Assembly: GCA_964445105.1 (NCBI GenBank) | Contig: CAYUJS010000014.1 | Location: 1-40,521, forward strand | Length of the DNA: 40,521 nucleotides | Direction of reading: 5' to 3' | DNA from: CAWBNS01 sp964445105 | GTDB taxonomy: Bacteria; Chlamydiota; Chlamydiia; Chlamydiales; JAJFMA01 | Shown here: one piece after another, positions 16,999-25,285 of the stretch | Layout of the letters: every line of letters starts with the position of its first letter | Numbering within the stretch: position 1 is the stretch's first letter | The notes under the pieces: generated by a model | Told to the model about the DNA's origin: nothing | Database searches by the model: none | Seen by the model: the letters and a program-made list of their open reading frames with translations, nothing else | Translations under genes and position numbers: made by a program

Positions 16999-19900
16999 AA
17001 CTCTGTTTTTAGTGCCTTGATGACTTGCGCTTCCATTTCACCGGGTTGCTGCAGAAGCTTCATGGGAATTTTTTTGGATACGATTTTCTCGCCGCTCTGG
17101 TACTCAACCGTGAGCGAAAACTTTTCCATTTTGAGCAGTGTGAAGCCGTGCTGCGCGGCGAACACGCGCAAGCGTGTCAAGTGGTGTAGCCATTTCACAG
17201 GTTCAGGGGGCGGGCCGAAGCGGTCTTTGATCTCGCGCCAGATTTCTTCTACATCTTCTAACGATACCGTTTCACCCAACCGTTGATAAAGCTCCATGCG
17301 CAAGGACACTTCGTTGACATACTCTTCTGGCAGGCGTGCATCTACCGGCAATTCGACGCGGGTATCTGCTAAAATGCTAAGCTGTTGCCCTTGCAAGGTC
17401 TGTATGGTGCGTTTCAGCATCTTGCAGTACAGATGGAAGCCAATAGCAGCCACATGTCCGGACTGCTCTGTTCCCAGAATATTACCCGCACCTCGAATTT
17501 CTAGGTCATGCATAGCGATCTTCATGCCGCCGCCATACCCGCCCGCTTCTCGCAATGCATTTAGGCGCTTCATACTTAACTCAGGTAAAGAGTGCAGGCG
17601 CGGCACCAGGAAATAGGCGTAGGCGCGGCGGTTCCAGCGGCCTACTCTGCCGCGCAGCTGATATAGCTCCGCCAATCCAAAGCGTTCTGCACGGTCGATT
17701 AAAATGGTGTTGGCGTTGGGAATGTCGATGCCGTTCTCGACGATGGTAGTCGACACCAAGATATCAGCGTGGCCACTTTTGAAGGCATGGAAGACTGCAT
17801 CGATCTCGTCGGCGTGCATTTGACCATGACCAACAGCCAAACGCGCCTGGGGAAGAAGCGCTTTAAGCTTAGCCGCAAATTCGAAAATTGTTTCGACGCG
17901 GTTGTGAATAACGAAGGCCTGTCCGTCACGGGCTAGTTCGCGCAAAAGTGCTTGCCGCAAGACCTCATCGCTGCTTTCAGCGATGATCGTTTTGATAGGC
18001 AGACGATCTTGGGGTGGCGTATTGATTACAGACATATCTCGCACGCCTATGAGAGACATGTAGAGTGTCCGTGGGATAGGTGTGGCCGTCATCGTGAGGC
18101 AATCTACCTCCACTTTAATTTTCTTAAGGTGCTCTTTTGCACGCACGCCAAAACGCTGTTCTTCATCGATCACAATGAGGCCAAGATTATTGAACTTGAC
18201 GTCGCTGCTGAAGATGCGGTGCGTGCCGATCAGGATGTCAATAGATCCTTCTGCCGCACCTTTGATAGTTTCTTGGATTTCTTTAGCGGATTGAAAGCGC
18301 GAAAGCACGCCGATGCGTACGGGAAAACTGCGCATGCGATCGCAGAAATTTTCGTAATGCTGCATCGCTAAAACGGTTGTGGGTACGAGGACAGCCACTT
18401 GCTTTCCTCCATCGCATACAGCCTTGAAGACCGCGCGCATGGCGACTTCAGTTTTGCCGTAGCCCACATCGCCACAGATTAGTCGATCCATGGCTCGTCC
18501 TGAAACCATATCTTGCTTGATATCTGCCACGGCGCGCAGTTGATCTTCTGTCTCTACAAACGGAAATTCTTCCTCAAAAGAAAGTACGTCATGGCTGTCT
18601 TCTGGGTAGGAAAATCCGCCTTTCACTTCGCGTTGCGCGTATACTGCCAGTAGATCGTTTGCGTATGTGAGGACAGCGCGCTGTGTTTGCTCTTTAGTAC
18701 GCTTCCAGCGCTTGCCGCCTAGCTGATGCAGCTTGGGCGCCTCTTCCCGCGCGCCTACGTATTTGCTGACTAGGTGCGATTGATTTAAAGGCACATAAAG
18801 GCGCGCATTTTCGGCATATTCTAGCATATAAAATTCGGTCTCCACGCCCACATGATTCGGACGGCGCTCCAGACCGAGAAATTTGCCGATCCCGTTATTG
18901 ATATGCACCACCGCATCGCCCGGCTGCAGGTCGTAGGTGTCACTCGGTGGAGTGTGGTAGGTGCTGCGCATTTTTTGGCGGCGAATTTTGTAGCGCTTTG
19001 TCAATTCGGTAGAGGGTAGCACCAAAGCCTTGATCTCGGGCAGCCTAAAACCACCAGAAAGATAACCGCGTTCGAAATGAGTGTCGGTGGGTAGAGGTAG
19101 CTGAAGGTCTTTGAGGCGCGTTTGTAAAGCAGACTCTTCTGCTTCCGAGCCGCACAGAATGGTCAGATGCGTTTCAGGATCCAAGTCTTGTAGCAATTGT
19201 GTGAGAAATTCATCGCCTTTAAGCCCGTTATTCTTCACAGGTAAGAATGGATGATACCAGCGCCACGCTTCTTGTGGCTGACCAAACATTTCAAAGGCGA
19301 TAGGATGCGGAGCAGCGTTGCTGGAGTAGTAGTTTTTACCCTCCTTGGTCAGCGTATGCACTTCGCTGAGCCGCTCGATAGCTGTCGGGGAAATAAAGAT
19401 CTTCTGCAAGGGCTTGAGCTGGGTAAAAAAAGCGTCGATCGTGCTGAAAAGTGGCGATGGTTTGCCGTAAAGAGCCATAAGAGCTGCATAGCGATTCTCT
19501 AACTCCAGCAGGTTATCGAAAACTACCACGACATGGCCCTTGAGGTAATCGATGATGGTCGTCAGCTCCGTCGTCTCGTTTAAAAACTCTAGTTCTTGCG
19601 CCGGTGTAACTTCGATTTCCTCAGCTTCTCCTACAGATTTTTGACCGACAGGATCGTAGGTGCGAATCGATTCGATCTTGTCCTCCCAAAAATCCAGGCG
19701 GAAAGGGTCGGGCGAGGAGACGGGGTAGAGATCGATCAGCCCACCGCGAACGGCGAACGTTCCCTTATCAGACGCTATGGGTTGACGCTGGTAGCCCATG
19801 GCCAGAAGCCGATCAATAAGCGTGTCAAAGCCTATTGCGCTATCCTTGCGCAAGGTCAAGTAAAGAGAACCGAATTTTTTGGGGGCAATGAGCTTCTGTA

Positions 19901-20276
19901 AGCAAGCTTGCAGATTTGAGATGATGATCTGCGGCTTTTGGGAGGTAGCCGCCTGATGCAGGATGCGGTAGCGTTCACCTACGATATCGGGACTGGGGGG
20001 GACATTTTCTCCCGGTAGTGTCTCCCAAGCGGGAAACTCAGAGACTGGCAACTGACCGAAAAAAGGAAAGTCATGAAATAGGCGTGATTCGTCCTGACTG
20101 GCGCTGGTGAGAACGAGGATATGTTTGGCGGTGACGTTTGCAGCAAGAGTGGCAAGCAAGGCGATAGGCGAATCCCATAGCCCTTCAGATAAGAGTGTTT
20201 TACCCTCTGCGAGTGCTTCTGCAGCCTGTTTAAGCTGAGCGTTGTGTAGAAAAAGATCTAAGGTCTGTTTTGTCAT
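16947..20276 (-). CDS. mfd: transcription-repair coupling factor Mfd
   Basis: Mfd removes stalled RNA polymerase from damaged templates and recruits UvrA. The 1109-residue protein has the UvrB-like N-terminal module, the RNA-polymerase interaction domain near residue 450 (DAVVHINNGIGKFLGLERR), and the superfamily 2 translocase with Walker A CGDVGYGKTEVAMRAV near 600, the DEEQRFGV box near 700, TMTATPIPRTLYMS and the late QLRGRVGRWNRRAYAYF motif, then the C-terminal domain. The gene is alone on its strand and converges on the mreB-pckA-LysM group, overlapping the LysM gene by 52 bases. The ATG has no Shine-Dalgarno sequence and lies seven bases from a -10-like TAAAAT. Confidence 0.98.
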   Translation of the reverse strand: MTKQTLDLFLHNAQLKQAAEALAEGKTLLSEGLWDSPIALLATLAANVTAKHILVLTSASQDESRLFHDFPFFGQLPVSEFPAWETLPGENVPPSPDIVGERYRILHQAATSQKPQIIISNLQACLQKLIAPKKFGSLYLTLRKDSAIGFDTLIDRLLAMGYQRQPIASDKGTFAVRGGLIDLYPVSSPDPFRLDFWEDKIESIRTYDPVGQKSVGEAEEIEVTPAQELEFLNETTELTTIIDYLKGHVVVVFDNLLELENRYAALMALYGKPSPLFSTIDAFFTQLKPLQKIFISPTAIERLSEVHTLTKEGKNYYSSNAAPHPIAFEMFGQPQEAWRWYHPFLPVKNNGLKGDEFLTQLLQDLDPETHLTILCGSEAEESALQTRLKDLQLPLPTDTHFERGYLSGGFRLPEIKALVLPSTELTKRYKIRRQKMRSTYHTPPSDTYDLQPGDAVVHINNGIGKFLGLERRPNHVGVETEFYMLEYAENARLYVPLNQSHLVSKYVGAREEAPKLHQLGGKRWKRTKEQTQRAVLTYANDLLAVYAQREVKGGFSYPEDSHDVLSFEEEFPFVETEDQLRAVADIKQDMVSGRAMDRLICGDVGYGKTEVAMRAVFKAVCDGGKQVAVLVPTTVLAMQHYENFCDRMRSFPVRIGVLSRFQSAKEIQETIKGAAEGSIDILIGTHRIFSSDVKFNNLGLIVIDEEQRFGVRAKEHLKKIKVEVDCLTMTATPIPRTLYMSLIGVRDMSVINTPPQDRLPIKTIIAESSDEVLRQALLRELARDGQAFVIHNRVETIFEFAAKLKALLPQARLAVGHGQMHADEIDAVFHAFKSGHADILVSTTIVENGIDIPNANTILIDRAERFGLAELYQLRGRVGRWNRRAYAYFLVPRLHSLPELSMKRLNALREAGGYGGGMKIAMHDLEIRGAGNILGTEQSGHVAAIGFHLYCKMLKRTIQTLQGQQLSILADTRVELPVDARLPEEYVNEVSLRMELYQRLGETVSLEDVEEIWREIKDRFGPPPEPVKWLHHLTRLRVFAAQHGFTLLKMEKFSLTVEYQSGEKIVSKKIPMKLLQQPGEMEAQVIKALKTEFQGSFRTLPGRSKSDCN

Positions 20277-20283
20277 GCCGTAT

Positions 20284-20312
20284 ATTTTATCGCAAAACCT
20301 TAAACAGGTCTA
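20284..20312 (-). promoter_or_regulatory. possible mfd promoter giving a very short or absent leader
   Basis: On the minus strand TAAAAT (20289-20284) lies seven bases before the mfd ATG, with TAGACC (20312-20307) seventeen bases further upstream. The -35 match is partial. If real, the transcript starts at or next to the start codon, in keeping with the lack of a ribosome binding site. Confidence 0.35.
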
Positions 20313-21314
20313 CTGAAGTCAGCAGCCGAAGTAGCGCACAGGAGAGCAAAACAAATTCGGCTATGATAGGTAGCCCGCCGTTAGCAAAACTCTCTGCTCT
20401 TTAAACCGCTTCCAGCGCCTAAACCCTTTTCCCAATAAAAAATCTGAGCGCGCAAGGGCATTCTCGGCGATGGTTTGGGGGATTAGCTTGCCGCCTTCTC
20501 GGCCAGTTAAGCGTGGGAAACGGTTAAAAAACCATTTTTGTGTAAACGTCGCCTGCGCCGCTTATAGTACTAAAAGCTGGGCTGTCTGCGTGAATAAATG
20601 GCCCCATGTCGTTCAAATGGCGAGAGTGCGAGAGACTCGAAAACTGTACCGCATAAAAGCCCTTGACCGTTAAACAAGGAGAGGGCGTCCATAGCTCTAT
20701 GGCGAGGAACTAGTACTTAGTTGCCCATCCCAGCCAGATTTGACGAATTAACGGTTCTCAAAACGGCGGGAGGGCCGTTTGAGCACGTTGACAAATGTCG
20801 GGGTAGCTATCTAGTCCTTCCGCCTTGCGATGCTGCCAAGATTCTGATCTCGCAGACAACCCTTGCTTGCCAGTAGCGCTTCCTCTTGGATTTGCCTTTA
20901 TTGAGATCATAAACGAAAAAAATAGAGCATTACCAGTCCACTAACGGCTTCGGGAAGTTTTCGTTTACTGAAATTGTAAACCAAGACAAGCCAAGCGTTG
21001 GCGGTCAGGTATGTTTTCGGAGTACTGAGCAGGTTAGCCCAGAAGAAAGCTTCAGCTCTTCGGAGACATCGCCGCCTGCGATCAAGTAGCAGTCAAAAAA
21101 CACCTTTTTAGGTGGGACAAATCGGTATCTAGAAGAGTAGCTGATAATTTGATGCAAACGGCAGATTTTCGGTCATAGACTTTTAACACGGTAGCTACAG
21201 AGCTTTTTTTGCTATTTTGCTACTTAGGAATACAGGACTAGGGATTGAGTGCCGCTGTTACTAGCTGAGAGAGAAGTCTAAAAATTTAATTAGGCTCTGT
21301 AGGAAAAATAAGGG
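20313..21314. other. gene-poor intergenic stretch with a dispersed repeat
   Basis: About 1 kb with no supported gene. A plus-strand frame at 20470-20673 has no recognisable domain and looks like chance. The segment 20371-20463 matches 40001-40083 at the right end of the window, and part of it again near 40257-40287. The rest (20700-21300) shows no repeat, RNA or coding signal that I can support and appears to be decayed DNA. Confidence 0.5.
20371..20463. repeat. degenerate dispersed repeat, copy 1
   Basis: The segment begins with CCCGCCGTTAGCAAAACT and ends with GAGCGCGCA, spacing and order that recur at 40001-40083. Similarity is patchy in between. It may be a remnant of a mobile element or of a duplicated gene; no transposase motif was recognised. 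Confidence 0.5.
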
Positions 21315-21908
21315 CTAAAATTTTTTGCCATGCCATGCCCAAATAAGAAATAACAGCGACAATATTACTCCCATCACCACTATGTCCTTGGTTTTTAGCG
21401 CGCGATAATGTATTGCCCCGCCAGCTTCTACTTTTCTAAGTTCATTTACAAAAGCACTCCCCGCAATCATTGCGTAAGACGATTCATGAGCCCTATTGTA
21501 CTTGGAGTTTAGTTCATCCCAAAGTTTATCTAGCTCTCTATACTCCGCTGAGTGTGTTGTTCGATAGCGGGCTTTTTCTACATCAGAAGTTTTTCCCCAA
21601 AAGCATCTGCGAGCCTCAGCCATTGCTACGGCTTCACTTTCTACGTAAATGTGCTGAGGCTGGATGTAGTTCTGGAACTGCGAAGGTATGTAAGCCGTAT
21701 ACTCACACGTTGCCCAAAATTTTAAACAATTGCGAAAGCGGCTATCATTAAGTTCTTCTTCTGTGAGGTCCATCAATCTAAAAGGGAAGCTGCTAAAGTC
21801 TCGAGTTAGTACTATCGACGGTCTGTGCGGTGGCGGAACCCAAAGCGGATAAAGCCTTCTTCCCGGTGGCATTAACAAGTCGTGGTCATAACCTGAAGCA
21901 ACATCCAC
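21315..21908 (-). CDS. orphan hypothetical protein with C-terminal membrane anchor
   Basis: A 197-residue protein that I do not recognise. The GTG start at 21908 has GAGAGG about eight bases upstream and an in-frame stop further up, which supports this start. The N-terminal part is proline-rich (RLYPLWVPPPHRP), the middle is charged and helical (EKARYRTTHSAEYRELDKL), and one membrane segment close to the end (IVVMGVILSLLFLIWAW) is followed by only HGKKF. This tail-anchored layout would leave the bulk in the cytoplasm, as in some chlamydial inclusion- or division-associated proteins, but no function can be assigned. Neighbouring DNA is decayed and gives no context. Confidence 0.6.
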   Translation of the reverse strand: MDVASGYDHDLLMPPGRRLYPLWVPPPHRPSIVLTRDFSSFPFRLMDLTEEELNDSRFRNCLKFWATCEYTAYIPSQFQNYIQPQHIYVESEAVAMAEARRCFWGKTSDVEKARYRTTHSAEYRELDKLWDELNSKYNRAHESSYAMIAGSAFVNELRKVEAGGAIHYRALKTKDIVVMGVILSLLFLIWAWHGKKF

Positions 21909-22361
21909 AATCCTATCCTCTCGGTTGCTTTAGGTTTAGATGGCCAGCCCTGAACCGCCGCACATATTTGACCAAGCCGCAGCTCTTCGGCGCTTCACCT
22001 CTTCATACAATAATCTACTATGGGCTTGCGTTTTCAGGAAATATTATTCTTGATCTTGGCGGGTGCCTCGCAACACCTTTCCAGATAAATCCAAAAATTT
22101 TATTTTCATGGATGCTCGTAAATTGTTTCCTGAAGACTTGATTTTCGAGCAAGGGCCTCTCTACTTGAGCCTTAAGGGCTTTGATTTGCCAAGCTTGTTT
22201 TTGATGAGTCGGTAGTATTGCGCAGATCGCATTCGTAAAACCGCGGTTTTAAAATAAAGAGTACTTTATGACAAGCAGGTATTTATGGTTCACGGGCAGG
22301 AAGTTAAACGTGCCCTTGAGTCCCCTAACCCCGTGAACGGATAACTAAGCAGTTAGTTGGC
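21909..22361. other. intergenic stretch with one tiny open frame
   Basis: No supported gene. A 35-codon frame at 22108-22215 (plus strand) translates to MDARKLFPEDLIFEQGPLYL and so on with a natural-looking composition, but it has no clear ribosome binding site and no family I recognise. It may be a fragment of a lost gene. Confidence 0.35.
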
Positions 22362-22517
22362 GGCTTTGTGAAAGTGGTGTGAATTTGTGCAGCACTAGAC
22401 GGATCTGGTGGTTGACGTGCCTTTGCCCCCTACCTCAAAGGTAGGATCTAGGGTAACAGTAATGCAACTGCTAATCTTAGCTGTGGCGTGATCTGGGTTA
22501 TTCCGCACAAAATTCTT
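22362..22517 (+). pseudogene. decayed remnant of an RHS gene N-terminal region
   Basis: The DNA aligns with the 5' region of the intact RHS gene at about 2049-2214. It reads GFVKVV, then EFVQH with an in-frame stop directly after, TDLVVDVP, GNSNA and WVIPHKI, matching GCVNVV, EFVQHDTDLVIDTP, GNSNV and WAIPRKI of the intact protein, with small deletions and frame changes. A second RHS copy once existed in this region. A further piece around 22655-22740 (SGHLYCATYQGDTIRFHQTQ) may belong to the same dead gene. Confidence 0.75.
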
Positions 22518-23039
22518 TTGCCGAGATTTACTCCAAGATTGATTGTTCGCAGGAATCCTGAATTCTGGTTGCTGATTCTCAGTGACTACGAAAAGGTAAT
22601 TATCATAGTTGAGCGAAGCCGCAGGGTAGGCTGCTTCTGAACGGGTATTAGGCTATCAGCTGCGCAGTGGCCACTTATACTGCGCTACCTACCAGGGCGA
22701 TACCATTAGGTTTCATCAAACCCAAGGCCAATTTTTTAGCTGGTATTAGTTCCGCTTTCTTCGTAGGGGCGTAATTCAAACCTGTGCCCTAGCCCAAACC
22801 CAGTGGTTCCCCTTTGAGAGGTCGCAGGTTCGTCACTATAACTTGGTTAGATGGCCGTTTTTTTATCTTGAAATTGAAGACGATACTGTTAGGGGTGTGT
22901 AGATTTCTAGCTGGCCGCCTTAGGCTTGGTTCTGCAGAAACAAGAAGTTGCTTCAGACGAACAATATCTTTGGAGGTAGACCTCAAGACCTCTCTGTGGG
23001 GCGTCAGCCTTAAGCCTAGCCAAGAGTGGAAGTTTGCTG
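22518..23039. other. decayed intergenic stretch downstream of nqrE
   Basis: Contains the 24-base dispersed repeat at 22554-22577 and a possible RHS fragment at 22655-22740. Open frames at 22789-22986 (minus) and 22814-23092 (plus) have no recognisable domains and run into or against nqrE, so they are not called. No convincing terminator for the nqr operon was found. Confidence 0.45.
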
Positions 23040-23750
23040 TCAGCGCTCGCTTTCTGGCGTTAGCTGCTGGTTGCTGGCAGCGATTGATTTAGCCGCGGAG
23101 GGGGTGGCCAGTTTGATGCCGGTGAAGCCCATGAAGGCCATGGCCATGAGGCCTGTCATGATGAAGGTAATTCCCATGCCTTGCAGGCCTTTGGGGATAT
23201 CTGAGATGCGTAATTTCTCGCGAATGGCCGCGATCAACGCGATGGCGAGCCACCAGCCAAAACCAGAGCCTGCTACGTAGACCATGTTGGGCAGAAACGG
23301 ATATTCGCGTGTCACGGCAAACAGACACGCGCCTAAGATGGCGCAATTCACCGTAATTAGGGGTAAGTACATCCCTAAAGACATATATAGAGAGGGTGAA
23401 AAGCGTTCGATGATGATCTCCAGCACCTGCACAAAGCCGGCGATGACCGCAATGAAGAGCAGGAATTCTAGGAAATTGAGGTTTACGCCGGTAGCATCGA
23501 TGCCAAGATGGCTAAGCCAGGTGAGGGCGTTGGGCCCGGTGACGAACGCATGAACCAACCAATTTAGCACGCCTGAGACAGTCAATACGATCACTACCGC
23601 GACCCCGAGGCCGCTGGCGGTAGAGAGCTTGTTTGAGCAGGCAAGGTAGGTGCACATTCCCAGGAAGTTAGCCAAGAGAAAGTTCTCGATGAAGATAGAT
23701 TGGATGACAAGCCCAAATAGGTTGATCGTCTCATAATTGCCCATTAACAC
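23040..23750 (-). CDS. nqrE: Na+-translocating NADH:quinone reductase subunit E
   Basis: NqrE is one of the membrane subunits of Na+-NQR, which couples NADH oxidation by ubiquinone or menaquinone to sodium export. The 236-residue protein has six membrane segments and family landmarks: IENFLLANFLGMCTYLACS near the N-terminus, with the conserved Cys contributing to the NqrD/E iron site, and LPLITVNCAILGACLF with the second conserved Cys. The GTG start at 23750 is preceded by AGGAG at eight bases, which overlaps the nqrD stop; the ATG two codons later is too far from it. The C-terminus has a polar tail rich in Ser, Gln and Glu. Last gene of the nqrBCDE block. Confidence 0.97.
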   Translation of the reverse strand: MLMGNYETINLFGLVIQSIFIENFLLANFLGMCTYLACSNKLSTASGLGVAVVIVLTVSGVLNWLVHAFVTGPNALTWLSHLGIDATGVNLNFLEFLLFIAVIAGFVQVLEIIIERFSPSLYMSLGMYLPLITVNCAILGACLFAVTREYPFLPNMVYVAGSGFGWWLAIALIAAIREKLRISDIPKGLQGMGITFIMTGLMAMAFMGFTGIKLATPSAAKSIAASNQQLTPESER

Positions 23751-23761
23751 GATCAGCTCTC

Positions 23762-24397
23762 CTAGGTTGGTTTCTGCAGGGATTTAGAGAGCCACACAAG
23801 CCCCCCGATGATAAAGAACGCGGCCGGCGGAGTCACCATCAAAGCAAAGTTTTCGTAGCCATAAGGATGGTCGGCGGTAGCGTACCAAGAGAGGGGGATC
23901 ACTTGGTAGCCCCCTAGGGTGCCAAAACCGAGGGTTTCCCTGATCACAGCCACAATAGTCAGTACCATGCCATAGCCTGCACCGGCCCCGAGTCCGTCGA
24001 TTAGAGCGGGGAGCGGGGTGACATTTTTAGCCATACTTTCGGTACGGCCCATCACGATGCAGTTGGTGATAATGAGTCCTGTGAATACGCTTAAAACCTG
24101 AGAGATGTCGAAAAAATAGGCGCGCAGAAAGTTATCGATGATGATCACAAAGACAGAGATGATTGCTAGCTGTGTGATCATGCGTACGCTATCAGGTGTT
24201 TGTTTGCGGAGCAGCGAAACGAATAAGCACGAGAAACCCGTAGCAAACATGACCGAGAGCCCCATGGCGATGGCAATCTGCAACTTATTGGTGATCGCTA
24301 GCGCCGAGCAGATACCCAGGATGGCCACCAAAACTTGATTACTCGACCAGAGCTGACTAGTGAAGTAGGTGTGCAAAGGCGGTTTGCGTTCTGCCAT
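23762..24397 (-). CDS. nqrD: Na+-translocating NADH:quinone reductase subunit D
   Basis: NqrD pairs with NqrE, to which it is homologous in inverted topology, in the membrane core of Na+-NQR. The 211-residue protein has six membrane segments, the first conserved Cys in VLVAILGICSALAITNKLQ and the second in GLIITNCIVMGRTESMA, positioned as for the shared iron centre. AAGGA lies eight bases before the ATG. It is eleven bases from nqrE and nine from nqrC, in one operon. Confidence 0.97.
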   Translation of the reverse strand: MAERKPPLHTYFTSQLWSSNQVLVAILGICSALAITNKLQIAIAMGLSVMFATGFSCLFVSLLRKQTPDSVRMITQLAIISVFVIIIDNFLRAYFFDISQVLSVFTGLIITNCIVMGRTESMAKNVTPLPALIDGLGAGAGYGMVLTIVAVIRETLGFGTLGGYQVIPLSWYATADHPYGYENFALMVTPPAAFFIIGGLVWLSKSLQKPT

Positions 24398-24406
24398 AGT
24401 GGGTCC

Positions 24407-25285
24407 TTACCTGTTGTTTTTGTTCACTTTGATGAAGAAGGGGCGATAGGCTTGCAAAACGTCCCTGTAGGCCTCTGTCACTCCATTGCCGGTTAAGGTG
24501 GAGCCCGCGATGCCATCCACGGCGCTTTTGGCTTTGGGTGAATCGCCGAGTACTTCGGAGACACGCCCTTTGACCACCACGAGGCCGATCGGATTCTTTG
24601 CGATGTCGCTGGTCCCATCAGCCGATTCCTGCACAATTTTTTTGCCAGGAAACTGCTTTTGCCAAGAAGCGGCGGCTATTTCAGCCCCTAAACCCGGTGT
24701 TTCCTTGTGGTCATACCAGGAAATGCCAATCACGGTTACGCCGTCTGGCTTCAGAGCTAGATAACCATAGATCGCATCCCAAAGGCCGTAACCATTAACG
24801 GGCACGATGTAGCCAGTCGCTAGGCGGTCAGCATGCTCTGGGCCCTCGCTATAGATTGCATAGATTAATTTGTAGGGCAAGCGGTAGTAACCGGTTTTAC
24901 GGTTGCTGTTTAGGTAGTTGCTGGGCTCCAGCTGCGCTTCTTCGAAGGTGACCAGTTCTCCCTTGTCTGTCACGAGCAGAGGGACAAAGCGCTGGCGACA
25001 AAGTTCGAGGATTTGCTCTTGTGTGGCGGATATGATCTGGCCAGTAGGGATAAGCTTGCCCTTCTTGAACTGGGCAGGGACCGTCTGTCCCTGTTCATTC
25101 TGGATGGTGAAGTTGCCAAGATCCTGGTTGTAGAGCTGTGCTGCGACAAGCATCTGTTTGCTGCGGTAGAGCTCTTTAGCGACCTCTTGTGGTTCGGCTA
25201 GAACGCTTGCCAGTGTAGCCAAAATAACTGCGCAAACAAAGCTGAGAGCCACCATGAAGGTGAGAGTGTATTTAGAGGACTGCAC
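24407..25285 (-). CDS. nqrC: Na+-translocating NADH:quinone reductase subunit C
   Basis: NqrC is the periplasmic subunit carrying a covalent FMN on a threonine. The 292-residue protein has one N-terminal membrane segment (FMVALSFVCAVILATLASV), a periplasmic FMN-binding domain and the flavinylation motif DGIAGSTLTG near residue 265, of which the second-to-last Thr region is the expected attachment site. The GTG start at 25285 has GGAGG seven bases upstream and overlaps the end of nqrB by 14 bases. Flavinylation requires an ApbE-type transferase, which is not in this window. Confidence 0.97.
   Translation of the reverse strand: MQSSKYTLTFMVALSFVCAVILATLASVLAEPQEVAKELYRSKQMLVAAQLYNQDLGNFTIQNEQGQTVPAQFKKGKLIPTGQIISATQEQILELCRQRFVPLLVTDKGELVTFEEAQLEPSNYLNSNRKTGYYRLPYKLIYAIYSEGPEHADRLATGYIVPVNGYGLWDAIYGYLALKPDGVTVIGISWYDHKETPGLGAEIAAASWQKQFPGKKIVQESADGTSDIAKNPIGLVVVKGRVSEVLGDSPKAKSAVDGIAGSTLTGNGVTEAYRDVLQAYRPFFIKVNKNNR

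Noticed and set aside
20470..20673. Open frame resembling part of a transposase
   Set aside because: A few residues recalled an ISAs1-type C-terminus but no catalytic motif or continuous alignment could be found.
22800..22850. tRNA-like T-arm (GCAGGTTCGTC)
   Set aside because: No matching acceptor, D or anticodon arms could be built around it; no tRNA or rRNA gene was found in the window.
22814..23092. Open frame of 92 codons antisense to the end of nqrE
   Set aside because: No domain, no ribosome site, and it runs into the nqrE coding strand.
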